A stretch of DNA of 64,000 bases from Spongiibacter nanhainus (GCF_016132545.1 NZ_CP066167.1:3408001-3472000), one strand, 5' to 3'; counted from the first letter of the stretch, positions 47,926 through 57,091 are shown. Numbers and translations are program-made. Notes: generated by a model not told the origin, from the sequence alone.

Positions 47926-48579
47926 CTAATCGAATAGCTCAATATCGTTACCAGGGGCCTCATCGGCAAGTACTCTTGAGTAGGCCTGCTCTTCCTGGGC
48001 AATACTGGTGTCGTGCAGGGAGCGCAAGCGCTTAACCAACACCCGACCAGAGGTTGGAAAGTAGTTTACTTTACGAGAAAATTCTCGACCCAAATCCGAA
48101 GCTTCGACCTCGAGACCCTCTGTTTCCAGAAAGCGCGTGACGAAATCGATATTCTTCTGACCGACATCCGTCATACCTCGCATTATCTTACCGCCCCCGA
48201 AAAGCTTAATCTCCAGATTTTCCCGACGGCCACCCAATTTAAGAATATCGTTAATGAGGTGCTCCATTGCGTACGCACCATAGCGCGTAGCCATACCGTC
48301 TAAGGTCAAATCTCCGGCGGGTAACATAAAGTGGTTCATACCACCGATACGGAGTTTTCGATCGCGGATACAGGCGGCGATACAGGACCCCAACACTGTT
48401 GAGATCATCTCTGTTTCACAGTCTGTAACATAGTATTGTCCCGGGAGTACTCGTGCAGCATGTACGCCGTGATGGCCGTCCCAATGCTTCTGAATATCCG
48501 GCGATCCCTCATGCCGAGTAGCGGTGCTAGCAAGAGCCACTTCAGTCATCCTCAAGCTGGGATTGGGATACGTTGCCAT
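47926..48579 (-). CDS. cheD: Chemoreceptor glutamine deamidase CheD
   Basis: Up to 217 residues. The catalytic Cys lies in TVLGSCIAACIRD and the His in IGGMNHFMLP; the later KLFGGGKIM and NIDFVTRFLETEG are typical of CheD. It deamidates receptor glutamines and can interact with CheC/CheX. The start at 48579 lacks a site; ATG 48549 directly overlaps the upstream gene's end and may be used by coupling. Its 3' end converges with the HDOD gene across 236 bases holding no supported gene. Confidence 0.94.
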   Translation of the reverse strand: MATYPNPSLRMTEVALASTATRHEGSPDIQKHWDGHHGVHAARVLPGQYYVTDCETEMISTVLGSCIAACIRDRKLRIGGMNHFMLPAGDLTLDGMATRYGAYAMEHLINDILKLGGRRENLEIKLFGGGKIMRGMTDVGQKNIDFVTRFLETEGLEVEASDLGREFSRKVNYFPTSGRVLVKRLRSLHDTSIAQEEQAYSRVLADEAPGNDIELFD

Positions 48580-48994
48580 TCAGGCATTGGGTCAGGGAGC
48601 GATGAGTTTCATGCTCAGCTTCACAAGTGTAATGTGCTCGCAATTCCTCCAAACAGCGACTATTTTGCTGAGCGGAGAGCGGAAGTGAACATGCGCTGTT
48701 TACGATGGAATCGGCGACGTGGGTAATGCGCTGGCTGTGCGCATCAAAAAACTGAAGTTGCTGCACCAAATCGCCCGCAGATGATTTAAGGGAGTCAATC
48801 AATTCCCGGTCGTCAGGGTAGCGTCTCTCCAGTTCCTCAAAACCCATCAATAAAGCGATTAAGGATTCTAGTGATTTGGCTATATGCTCTTCACCATCGG
48901 CTAATGCCGAATTTAGTTGCGCAGCTAGTACCTCGCGCAAATCCGGCAGGGCATTGCCATTTTGTTGATCGTCGAAGAGCCGCGCTCGATTCAC
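48542..48994 (-). CDS. Unknown helical protein of the chemosensory locus
   Basis: A 150-residue, nearly all-helical acidic protein between the STAS and cheD genes, overlapping cheD. A segment LVQQLQFFDAHSQRITHVADSI recalls the amphipathic QFxDxxSQ segments seen in CheZ-like proteins, but the rest does not match CheZ and the match may be superficial. Gene order and tight spacing (five bases after the STAS gene) argue it is a real component of the pathway, possibly an adaptor or phosphatase. Confidence 0.65.
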   Translation of the reverse strand: MNRARLFDDQQNGNALPDLREVLAAQLNSALADGEEHIAKSLESLIALLMGFEELERRYPDDRELIDSLKSSAGDLVQQLQFFDAHSQRITHVADSIVNSACSLPLSAQQNSRCLEELRAHYTCEAEHETHRSLTQCLNGNVSQSQLEDD

Positions 48995-48999
48995 TTAAC

Positions 49000-49416
49000 T
49001 TAACCTTCATATACAAGAAAACGTTCCAGGTCCAACCTAGACGCCACATCCGTGAATCCGTCTTCTGCACCTAGCAGATGCACTTCCACGCCTGCTGCCT
49101 TCGCATACTTGGCGTAATAGGCCAACACTTGCAAAAATGCTGTGTCGGTTCTACTTAAGCCATTGGCTAGCAATTCAACCGTCTTTGCTGCCGTTATATC
49201 CAACTCGGCCAACTGCTGGTATATATCCGCCGCGGCAGCGACTGTTCCGTCAGATCCCAAATCCAGAGTTACCTGCCCCTCCTTGGCATCAGTACTGGCT
49301 TCGACCGTATCATTGTCTTCGCCCAGCAGGACCACGAATTCGCCATTGTCTGCCTCACTAGGAGATGACTGTTCAGCCTCTTCACCCAGCAGAACCACAA
49401 ACTCATCTTGCGCCAT
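49000..49416 (-). CDS. STAS-domain protein with a duplicated EFVVLLGE peptide
   Basis: 138 residues. The C-terminal ~90 residues form a STAS-like domain (VTLDLGSDGTVAAAADIYQQL; TAAKTVELLANGLSRTDTAFLQVL; DLERFLVYEG). The N-terminal 45 residues are acidic and contain EFVVLLGEEAEQ and then EFVVLLGEDND, an exact eight-residue duplication joined by a flexible linker. STAS proteins usually act as phospho-regulated switches, but the typical DSxG site is SRTD here, so a phosphorylatable Ser is not certain. It lies between cheW and the unknown helical gene. Confidence 0.8.
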   Translation of the reverse strand: MAQDEFVVLLGEEAEQSSPSEADNGEFVVLLGEDNDTVEASTDAKEGQVTLDLGSDGTVAAAADIYQQLAELDITAAKTVELLANGLSRTDTAFLQVLAYYAKYAKAAGVEVHLLGAEDGFTDVASRLDLERFLVYEG

Positions 49417-49449
49417 TACTACTCTCCTCGCGGTGGTATAACCCGATTA

Positions 49450-49953
49450 TCAAGCTACCGCAGAAGTTGGGCGTTCGTTTGCAGCGACGATTTCATCGAC
49501 CGAGAATAAGCGATCAATATCTAGCAGAATCAGCATTTTTTCTTCAACCGTCGACAAGCCCTTGACGAAGTCTGCGCTTACGGAGGCGCCGAATTCGGGC
49601 AGTGCCTGAACCTCCTCTTCGTCAATTCGGTATACCTCGGAAACTGCGTCCACAACCATTCCCACTGTGCGGGCCTTGTCACTATTTTCTACCTTAACCA
49701 CGATGATAACGGTGGTGGGTCCAAAGGGGACACTTTCCATATCGAAGCGCTTACGCAAATCGATAATTGGCACAATGGCACCGCGAAGGTTCATGACACC
49801 CAATACATAGCGAGGTGAGTTCGGGATAGGGGTAACCGTATCCCAACCCTGAATACCTTGTACTCGTAAAATTTCGACGCCGTACTCTTCTCCATTCAGC
49901 ATGAAGGTCAGGTACTGGCTGGTATCACTGGATAGTTGCTTTTCTTCACTCAT
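49450..49953 (-). CDS. cheW: Chemotaxis coupling protein CheW
   Basis: 167 residues from the ATG at 49953 (AAGGTG upstream; a GTG nine bases earlier is also in frame). It shows the CheW SH3-like pattern: YLTFMLNGEEYGVEILRVQGIQ, RYVLGVMNLRGAIVPIIDLRKRF, MVVDAVSEVYRI and LLDIDRLFS. It links CheA to the soluble receptor. It sits 34 bases after the STAS start region and 51 bases downstream of cheA. Confidence 0.95.
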   Translation of the reverse strand: MSEEKQLSSDTSQYLTFMLNGEEYGVEILRVQGIQGWDTVTPIPNSPRYVLGVMNLRGAIVPIIDLRKRFDMESVPFGPTTVIIVVKVENSDKARTVGMVVDAVSEVYRIDEEEVQALPEFGASVSADFVKGLSTVEEKMLILLDIDRLFSVDEIVAANERPTSAVA

Positions 49954-50004
49954 TTTATTCACCTTTTATGACTATCGCGTCCGAACTACACAGGTGCGTT
50001 GCAT

Positions 50005-52050
50005 TCACGCCGCGCCAGTCTCTGTATCACTATCGATATTTTTGAAATCGATGCTATGTACCAGGCTGGGCACATCGATGATCATAGCGACACTGCCATC
50101 GCCCAGAATGGTCGCACCCGAGAGACCGGTAACCGGTAGATAGTTCTCTTCAAGACTTTTGATCACAACTTGCTGCTGATCCATAAGCTCGTCGACAAAC
50201 AAGCCCACTTTGGTGCCATCGGTCTCAACCACGACCAACAGCTCTCCTTCGCGCTCGCCGTAGCGGGTCATGATCTTGGGCCCTCGAAGACCGAAGGCTT
50301 CTCTGAGACTAATCACTGGAATGTACTCGTCTCGCAAGCGATAAACCCTGCCGTTACCGACCAGCTTGCTGACCTCTTGGCCTGAAACCAGTACTGTTTC
50401 TACGATCGACAACAAAGAGAAGATGTAGACATCTTTGCCGACGCGCACCAATTGCCCGTCGAGAATGGCCAGCGTCAGCGGCAAGCGTATTTTGAACGTC
50501 GATCCTTCACCTGGCTTTGATTGGACATCGATACGGCCACCGAGGTCGATAATATTGCGCCGTACAACATCCATGCCCACGCCGCGACCAGACATATCAC
50601 TGACCTGCTCGGCAGTAGAAAAGCCTGGCTGGAAGATCAAGTTATTTATCTGATCATCGCTGAGGGATTCAGTCGGAGAGACTATTCCACGCTCAATGGC
50701 CTTGCTTAGAATTCGCTCTTTGTTTAGACCGGCGCCATCGTCCTTCACCTGGATGACTATATTGCCACCCTCGTGGTAGGCGCTAAGGTGAAGGGTACCG
50801 GTTTCTGACTTACCAGCTTCCAAGCGCTTCTCAGGGGATTCGATGCCATGATCGAGGGAGTTCCGCACCAGGTGCACCAGCGGATCACTCATTTTTTCTA
50901 GTACGGTTTTGTCCAGCTCGGTATTCTCACCGGACAGCTTCAACTCGACTTTTTTACCCAGCTTGCCACTGATATCGCGGACCAGTCGCTTAAAGCGACT
51001 GAAACTGGTGCCAATAGGCAACATCCGGATCTGCATGGCACTTTCCTGGAGCTCCCGGGTATGACGCTCCAACACAAGTAAACCGTCCCGCAGCCCCTGA
51101 ACATCAGCTTGATTACCGTCGCCCTCACCATAGCGCGCCAACATCGACTGGGTGATTACCAGCTCGCCCACTAAATTTAGCAGCGCGTCAATTTTGTCGA
51201 TGCTGACCCGAATCGAACCTGCATCTTTACTGGCGCTGGCTGCGGGGGCAGAGCTTTCAGTACTGGCAGGCTTTGGTTCATTGCTGGAAGCAACGGCTGC
51301 CGGGGCGAATTTCTCCGCCTCGGCTTCAGGCTGTATGGCAGAAATTTCAAGGTGACACTGCCCTTTGACCCAATCAAAAGCCTCTTCGACCGCCTCTCGG
51401 GGTGCGGCACTGTCCAACTCGAGAGTCCACTTACAGTAGCAACTCTCAGGGTCCAGGGTGTCAAAACTGACCTCAGAGGACAGTTCGGCGGAGACGGATA
51501 ATTTACCAAGCTGCTCCAGCTCTCTAAAAATCCGCGCGGGTTCATTGCCGGTCTTAAGTACGCCCGGGTCGGGCTCAAAGACAATACGCCAACCACTGCC
51601 CGACGCGGTCTTCTGATCAGTTTGGCTGGTGGCTACCGGAGTTTGCTGCGCTGTATCACCACTTAGCAGCGCGTCGATACGGGCCTGAACATCAGTAGTG
51701 ATGGAGGCATCAGGCTCACGTTCTGCCTGAAGATCCTCCAGCATTGACCGCAGGCAATCCACCGACTCCAGGAAAAGCTCAACCAAAGATTCGTCAATTT
51801 CCCGCTGCCCACTGCGGAGCTGGTCCAGCAGAGTTTCAACACCATGGGTGAAGTTGGAAATGGTCAAAAAGCCAAATGTCGCAGCGCCGCCTTTAATGGA
51901 GTGAGCAGCCCGGAAGATGGTATTGATCGTTTCGGGGTCGGCGCTGCCGGGGCTCAGCCCCAATAAGCCCGACTCCATTGCATCGAGGCCCTCTGCACTT
52001 TCTTCAAAGAAAATGCCGTGGATCTCTTTCATGTCCATATCAAGCGACAT
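50005..52050 (-). CDS. cheA: Chemotaxis histidine kinase CheA
   Basis: 681 residues. The P1 Hpt domain has His50 in FRAAHSIKGGAATFGF; a CheY-binding-type P2 region (~150-245) is followed by the dimerisation helices, the ATPase (VRNSLDHGIE N-box; DDGAGLN; GRGVGMDVV; GSTFKIRLPLTLA) and a C-terminal CheW-like P5 domain. It phosphorylates CheY and CheB. It follows cheY by six bases, forming the operon cheY-cheA-cheW-STAS-unknown-cheD. Confidence 0.96.
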   Translation of the reverse strand: MSLDMDMKEIHGIFFEESAEGLDAMESGLLGLSPGSADPETINTIFRAAHSIKGGAATFGFLTISNFTHGVETLLDQLRSGQREIDESLVELFLESVDCLRSMLEDLQAEREPDASITTDVQARIDALLSGDTAQQTPVATSQTDQKTASGSGWRIVFEPDPGVLKTGNEPARIFRELEQLGKLSVSAELSSEVSFDTLDPESCYCKWTLELDSAAPREAVEEAFDWVKGQCHLEISAIQPEAEAEKFAPAAVASSNEPKPASTESSAPAASASKDAGSIRVSIDKIDALLNLVGELVITQSMLARYGEGDGNQADVQGLRDGLLVLERHTRELQESAMQIRMLPIGTSFSRFKRLVRDISGKLGKKVELKLSGENTELDKTVLEKMSDPLVHLVRNSLDHGIESPEKRLEAGKSETGTLHLSAYHEGGNIVIQVKDDGAGLNKERILSKAIERGIVSPTESLSDDQINNLIFQPGFSTAEQVSDMSGRGVGMDVVRRNIIDLGGRIDVQSKPGEGSTFKIRLPLTLAILDGQLVRVGKDVYIFSLLSIVETVLVSGQEVSKLVGNGRVYRLRDEYIPVISLREAFGLRGPKIMTRYGEREGELLVVVETDGTKVGLFVDELMDQQQVVIKSLEENYLPVTGLSGATILGDGSVAMIIDVPSLVHSIDFKNIDSDTETGAA

Positions 52051-52056
52051 AGCGTA

Positions 52057-52431
52057 TCAGCTCCTCACCGGCTCCAGGACACGGTCGACTACCTTCAACA
52101 GTGCCTCGGCATTAAAGGGCTTGACGATCCATCCAGTGGCGCCGGCTTCTTTACCACGCATCTTCATGTCGGCAGCCGACTCAGTGGTCAAAATCAGAAT
52201 CGGGGTGAAGCGAAACTTGTCCAGAGCACGCAGGGACTGGGTCAGGCTGATGCCATCCATGTTTGGCATATGCACATCGGTGATAACCAAGTCCACATCC
52301 AAGGACCCGGCTTGAGCAAGGGCATCGTCACCGTCCTCTGCCAAATGCACGTCGTGACCTGCATGCTTCAGAGTCATGGAAACCAGTTGCCGCATGGAGG
52401 GGGAATCGTCTACCGCGAGAATACTTGCCAT
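52057..52431 (-). CDS. cheY: Chemotaxis response regulator CheY
   Basis: 124 residues: acidic pair in AVDDSPSMRQ, acceptor Asp in LVITDVHMPNMDG, Thr in LTTESA and Lys in IVKPFN. It is the first gene of the cheA operon. Upstream on the transcript is a small hairpin (GAGCCG/CGGCTC) separated from the ATG by a few bases. Confidence 0.95.
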   Translation of the reverse strand: MASILAVDDSPSMRQLVSMTLKHAGHDVHLAEDGDDALAQAGSLDVDLVITDVHMPNMDGISLTQSLRALDKFRFTPILILTTESAADMKMRGKEAGATGWIVKPFNAEALLKVVDRVLEPVRS

Positions 52432-52439
52432 GGGGTCTC

Positions 52440-52459
52440 GAGCCGCTTTTTCTCGGCTC
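52440..52459 (-). promoter_or_regulatory. Small hairpin just upstream of cheY
   Basis: GAGCCG (52440-52445) and CGGCTC (52454-52459) can pair around an eight-base loop, ending nine bases from the cheY ATG on the minus strand. It might modulate translation initiation. No T-run follows on that strand, so it is not a terminator. Confidence 0.3.
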
Positions 52460-52614
52460 CAGGTCTGCTAGCACACACAGACAGGGAGCGTTACTTAAGG
52501 ATTGCGTTTGGGCTAGTAGACCGTTACAGGGCAAGAGCAGGTATTCGTAATTGTACTGAGCAGCCTGTTTGAGAAGCTTGAGGAGAGAGGAGCGCCGGTA
52601 GTGAATGCGTCTTT

Positions 52615-54825
52615 TTATCGTTTTATTTGCCGCAAGTAAAGTGACAAATGCTCTTCAAGGGTTTTGGCATCTTGCTCATCACGTGCCAGCAGCACCGGCA
52701 CGCTGCGCCACTGGGACGTACGCAGCTCACTTAGCAGGTTAGCGATACCCGAATCATCAGCGTGAGGCCCCACCACTATTAACTGCCAGGGCAGATCCAC
52801 CAGCCATTTTCGAGCCTGAGACACGTCAGCGGTGTGATATACCTGCCAATGATCGGACCCCGGCAATCTGGCAATGGCGGCGCCCAGTAACTGGCCCTGC
52901 TCCAATAACAACAAATTACCGGTACCCCGGGCCGGCAAAAGATCCCGAACAGCGGAAGTTAATTCCTCTCGCGGTACAGGTTTAACAAGATATTCATTGG
53001 CACCCAGCAATAAGCCCAAATCCCGCTCGTTGAGCATGGACTGCATCAGTACCGGCACGTCCCGCAATAGAATATCGCTGCGCAAGGCATTCAGCACCTG
53101 CCAACCATCCATACCGGGCATCATCACATCGAGAATGATAAGATCTGGTACGGATTGCCTGGCAAGTCGCAGGCCCTCTTCACCACTGAGCGCAGAGCTC
53201 ACCTGGAACCCCTCGCGACTCAGTACTCGCCGGGCTATGTCCAATATCGCGGGGTCATCGTCTACCACCAACACGCGCCCCTGAACATCACTGCTGTGAC
53301 CCAGCTCGCTACTGTCGCTAGAGTCCTCTCCGTTCAATGGCAGCTCCAGCACAAACCGGGACCCTTGTCCCTCACGGCTGCTAGCCGTGATTCGCCCCCC
53401 AAGCAATTCGGCAAACTTGCGGGAAATGGTCAGTCCCAGTCCCGAGCCACCGTACTGTTTGGTGGTGGAAAGATCAGCCTGGACAAAAGCATCAAACACC
53501 CGGTCCAGTTGCTCTTCGCTCATGCCAATACCGGTATCAGCCACCTCCGCTCTCAGGCCTTTACGATCTCCGTCTTGCCATACCGTAACAGTAAGGTCGA
53601 CGGTGCCATCGTGGGTAAATTTGGCAGCATTGCTCAGCAGATTTAGCAGGATCTGGCGAAACCGGGTGACATCGGTGCGTACCGGCTTATCCCCCAGCTG
53701 AAAGTGACGCTGCAGGGTATTGCCGTTTTTTTCCATCAATGGCGCCGTAGTGGCCTCGACATCCCGCAGAACCGTAGCGAGATCGCAGTCTTCCCAAAAC
53801 AGCGACATGCGACCCGCCTCAATCTTGGAAATATCGAGTACGTCGTTAATCAACACCAAAAGGTGCTTGCCCGCACGTTCGATTTTTTCCACATCGCCCC
53901 GCAACTGCGAGGCCGGCATGTCGCCATCGTCGTCGATTTCCTCCATGAGCATCTCTGAATAACCGATAATGGCATTCATCGGCGTGCGCAATTCATGGCT
54001 CATATTGGCGAGGAAACCGCTTTTGGCCTGATTGGCCGCATCGGCCCGACGACTGGCCTCCCGCACACGGCTCATTGCCCGGCGCAGATTGGAGGCCATA
54101 TCGTTAAAGGATTCGGCTAACTGCCCAAACTCATCGTGGCCCATCGGCTCAATGGTGTAGTCAAAATTGCCACTGCCCCACTCGGCGGTGCCGCGCTGCA
54201 GTTTGCGGATAGCCCGCCGCGTGTAACGGGTCATGTAGTATCCCAACACAAAGGTCGTGATCAGTGCGACCAAAAACACCCCCAGCGCGACCTTGTTCGT
54301 CAGGCTGACAATTTCTTTAAGTTGCGCATTGATCTCATCCGAGCGATTCAACAGGCTCAGCTCATTCATGCTCAGGCGCCGGGCAAGGGCATTGAAGCGC
54401 CCCTGATCCTCTTCCAGCACCGGCGCAGCGGGGTCGTTTAAGTTGGACTTCCAGCTTTGCAGTAGAGGTGCGGCCCCCAGCAGTTGGTAGGTACCCTCGG
54501 GCATATAGCGACGCAAATCCCGATTGAGCTCTTGCTCCCGCTTAAACAAATCGTCGATACTACTCAGTAATTCGCTGCGCTCAACTTGATTGATCCGGCC
54601 ACGCTCACCGGATTCCCGCAGCGCATCGACAATAAGTATTTTGCGGTGCGCCGCGTAGAGCTGCTGACTGAAATCGTTGACCTCCGCCTGAGTATTGATC
54701 ACGTTCTGCAACAGCCATACATTGCGCCGGCGGGTGTCATTACCCCACACCTGCACCAGCACGCTGCCCAGCGAAAGCACCAGAATGGCGACAAATGACA
54801 GCGTCAGGCGGCGGGTAAAACTCAT
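52615..54825 (-). CDS. Membrane hybrid sensor histidine kinase (HAMP-HisKA-HATPase-REC-pseudo-REC)
   Basis: 736 residues. Two membrane helices (~8-28 and ~183-205) flank a helical periplasmic sensor; a HAMP domain follows (RGTAEWGSGNFDYTIEPMG). The kinase core has acceptor His in MSHELRTPMNAIIGYSEM, FRQILLNLLSNAAKF, DTGIGMSEEQ and GGSGLGLTI. A receiver with Asp in IILDVMMPGMDG is followed by ~110 residues resembling a degenerate second receiver without the acidic site. Its stop lies 183 bases after the cheY start region, and it overlaps the upstream response regulator gene by four bases (ATGA). Confidence 0.9.
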   Translation of the reverse strand: MSFTRRLTLSFVAILVLSLGSVLVQVWGNDTRRRNVWLLQNVINTQAEVNDFSQQLYAAHRKILIVDALRESGERGRINQVERSELLSSIDDLFKREQELNRDLRRYMPEGTYQLLGAAPLLQSWKSNLNDPAAPVLEEDQGRFNALARRLSMNELSLLNRSDEINAQLKEIVSLTNKVALGVFLVALITTFVLGYYMTRYTRRAIRKLQRGTAEWGSGNFDYTIEPMGHDEFGQLAESFNDMASNLRRAMSRVREASRRADAANQAKSGFLANMSHELRTPMNAIIGYSEMLMEEIDDDGDMPASQLRGDVEKIERAGKHLLVLINDVLDISKIEAGRMSLFWEDCDLATVLRDVEATTAPLMEKNGNTLQRHFQLGDKPVRTDVTRFRQILLNLLSNAAKFTHDGTVDLTVTVWQDGDRKGLRAEVADTGIGMSEEQLDRVFDAFVQADLSTTKQYGGSGLGLTISRKFAELLGGRITASSREGQGSRFVLELPLNGEDSSDSSELGHSSDVQGRVLVVDDDPAILDIARRVLSREGFQVSSALSGEEGLRLARQSVPDLIILDVMMPGMDGWQVLNALRSDILLRDVPVLMQSMLNERDLGLLLGANEYLVKPVPREELTSAVRDLLPARGTGNLLLLEQGQLLGAAIARLPGSDHWQVYHTADVSQARKWLVDLPWQLIVVGPHADDSGIANLLSELRTSQWRSVPVLLARDEQDAKTLEEHLSLYLRQIKR

Positions 54826-55190
54826 GCTTTGTCCAACAGGCGCTCTATTTTTTCCAGTAGACGGGGCAAATCCACCGGCTTGGTATCGTAGTCGTCACAT
54901 CCGGCTTGGATGGCTCGCTGGCGATCGTCCGCCATGGCATGCGCCGTCAGGGCCACTACCGGGATCCCAGCCACCGAGTCATCCCCTTTTAGTTCCCGGG
55001 CCACCTGCCAGCCATCTTTGACGGGCAGGCTCATATCCAGCAACACCAGATCAGGCCGGAGGTCTCGGCACATATCCACGCCCTGCTGCCCATCCACAGC
55101 CAATTCCACCTGGTAGCCTCGCCGCTGAAGCCGGCGACTTAGCATATCCCGGTTCATTTCGTTATCTTCCACCAACAATAGGGTGGCCAT
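54822..55190 (-). CDS. Single-domain response regulator
   Basis: 122 residues from the ATG at 55190, which has a near-perfect AAGGAGGT site; the longer frame is not needed. Motifs: VEDNEMNRDML, acceptor Asp in LVLLDMSLPVKDG, ALTAHA and TKPVDLPR. This is the DivK-like type often paired with hybrid kinases. It overlaps the hybrid kinase start (ATGA) and follows the cyclase by 35 bases, so the three form a transcript. Confidence 0.93.
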   Translation of the reverse strand: MATLLLVEDNEMNRDMLSRRLQRRGYQVELAVDGQQGVDMCRDLRPDLVLLDMSLPVKDGWQVARELKGDDSVAGIPVVALTAHAMADDRQRAIQAGCDDYDTKPVDLPRLLEKIERLLDKA

Positions 55191-55225
55191 TGTCGACCTC
55201 CTTGGGGTCTCTCGCGCAGAATGGT

Positions 55226-57091
55226 TTATTGCAGGGCGCTCAGCGCCGCCTCGGCGCGACTGTCCCACGATGTGACGGAAAGGTACAGACCGCCTTCCTT
55301 TATAGAAAGCAATTTAGCGTACAGGGCGTCGTCGCCGGTCAGGCCGTAGATACAGACGTCGCTGGGCACTTGCAGGGACTCTGCCCCCAACACCTGGATA
55401 TCCCGCCCGCGCACCGCGATGACTTGTGCTTCAATACGCTGATCCGCCAACCGCTTGTCGGTTAATACCGCAAGTTGCACTGACCGGGGCGAGACCAATG
55501 ACTGCCACTCAGTCACCGGGCTTGGCAGTACCAAGTCGTAGGGCAGTCCCACGCCCAGTACCTCGCTAAGCGGCATGGGCACCGCCTCGCCTTTGATCAT
55601 GACTTCCACCGCCTGACCAGTGAGCAATTCCACCTTGGCACCAGCGATGGTGGCCGGTGAGGCCAGAACCTGACCGCCCACGGTACAGGATTCAACCCTG
55701 GCGGCGAGGTTTACATTGTGGCCAACAACACCGTATTTACTGCGCCGCTCAGAGCCAATATTGCCAGCAACCACATCTCCGGTATTTAGGCCGATGCCAA
55801 TGGCAATCTGGGGTAGCCCCTGCTCAGCATTACGGCGGTTCACCTCACCCATAGCCAGCTGCATGGCCACCGCGCACGCCAGTGCCCGGTCACAGTCGTC
55901 GTCCTCACTGACCGGGGCGCCAAATATGGCGAGAATGCCATCCCCGACAAATTCATCCACCGTGCCGCGATAGCGCTGAATCACTTCGGTCATGATGGCC
56001 AGATAATTGTTGAGTAACTGCACGCAACGTTCAGGCTCCAGATCCCGGCTGATCGTAGAGAAGTCGCGGATATCGGCCATCAAAATAGTAACTTCCCGGC
56101 GCTGCCCACCCAGCTTCAGGCCATCGCTGTCATCCAGCAGCCGCTGCACAATCTCGTTGGAGAGGTAACGGCCAAACACCTTGCGAATAAAACGCTGACT
56201 CTTCTCCAGCTCAGCCAGGTACTGCCGCTCCCGATCTTGCCACTGCTTGGCCTCCAAAAGCGCGCCCAGACGGGCTTTCAGCAAGGTGGCATTCACCGGT
56301 TTGATCAGGTAGTCACTGGCGCCGGCATCGATACAATGGATAGCCCCCTCTTCGTCCTGCACACCGCTAATCACCACCACCGGAATACGCCGCAGCTCCT
56401 CGTCGCCGCGGATAGCCTGTAACACCTCATAGCCGTTCATATCGGGCATCACCAGGTCCAGCAGGACCAGGTCCGGCGCCGCGCTGCGCATCACCTCAAG
56501 GCAGCGCTTGCCATCGGCCGCCTCAATCACGGTATGGTCCTGGCGCTGCAGCTGGTGGGCCAGCAGCTCGCGGCTACTCTCGTTGTCATCCACCACCAGG
56601 ATCGTCGCCGAGATCGACTCGCGCTTATCGGCCTTTAGACCTGACTTAAAGCTGCGAAAAATGGCAGCGATGGGGTCGTCGTCGGCCTTTTTCTGCGGCG
56701 CCACCGCCAACATATCCAGGCGTTCCTGCAGCAAGCGCGACTGCTGACGCAAGGTGCGCAATCGCGACAGTGCGGACTCGTCCTCACTGTCCTCCAGCAG
56801 GATGTCGGCATAGCCATCGACGACACCGACACCATTGCGAAGATTGTGGCGCAGGCGCGCCAGTTGGGTTTCATCCCCCGGCTCCAGCTCCAGCAGCACC
56901 TCTAAAGAGGCTGTCATCTCCGCCGCGGCCTGAGAGATCCGCTCGACGTCCGCCAGCATACCGGTATCCTGAGAAATGGCCGGCACCTGCTTCAGGGCGG
57001 CCGCCTCGCTCTGGATGGCCGCCAGCGGCTCAGCCAGCGACTGTTTAGTGCCTTCGAGGTATTCCGAGAAGTGGCGCTGCGTAGTTTGCAA
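55226..57091 (-). CDS. Adenylate/guanylate cyclase with DHp-like and receiver domains
   Basis: About 621 residues from the TTG at 57091 (GGGGGT upstream); the frame is open to 57172 and the true start is uncertain. The N-terminal ~130 residues are helical, with RLRHNLRNGVGVVDGYADIL resembling a histidine-kinase dimerisation helix. A receiver (Asp in LVLLDLVMPDMNG) is followed by a coiled linker and a class III cyclase domain (VTILMADIRDFSTISRDL; EFVGDGILAIFGAP; GIGLNTGDVVAGNIGS; YGVVGHNVNLAARVE). The final ~110 residues are unrecognised. It would make cAMP or cGMP under phosphorelay control from the adjacent kinase. Confidence 0.9.
   Translation of the reverse strand: MQTTQRHFSEYLEGTKQSLAEPLAAIQSEAAALKQVPAISQDTGMLADVERISQAAAEMTASLEVLLELEPGDETQLARLRHNLRNGVGVVDGYADILLEDSEDESALSRLRTLRQQSRLLQERLDMLAVAPQKKADDDPIAAIFRSFKSGLKADKRESISATILVVDDNESSRELLAHQLQRQDHTVIEAADGKRCLEVMRSAAPDLVLLDLVMPDMNGYEVLQAIRGDEELRRIPVVVISGVQDEEGAIHCIDAGASDYLIKPVNATLLKARLGALLEAKQWQDRERQYLAELEKSQRFIRKVFGRYLSNEIVQRLLDDSDGLKLGGQRREVTILMADIRDFSTISRDLEPERCVQLLNNYLAIMTEVIQRYRGTVDEFVGDGILAIFGAPVSEDDDCDRALACAVAMQLAMGEVNRRNAEQGLPQIAIGIGLNTGDVVAGNIGSERRSKYGVVGHNVNLAARVESCTVGGQVLASPATIAGAKVELLTGQAVEVMIKGEAVPMPLSEVLGVGLPYDLVLPSPVTEWQSLVSPRSVQLAVLTDKRLADQRIEAQVIAVRGRDIQVLGAESLQVPSDVCIYGLTGDDALYAKLLSIKEGGLYLSVTSWDSRAEAALSALQ

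Noticed and set aside
47700-48035. 111-codon plus-strand frame between the HDOD and cheD genes
   Set aside because: Low-complexity translation from CTACTAATC-like repeats and overlap with the cheD 3' end.
52440-52459. Terminator upstream of cheY
   Set aside because: A six-base stem exists but no T-run follows in either useful direction; kept only as a weak regulatory hairpin.
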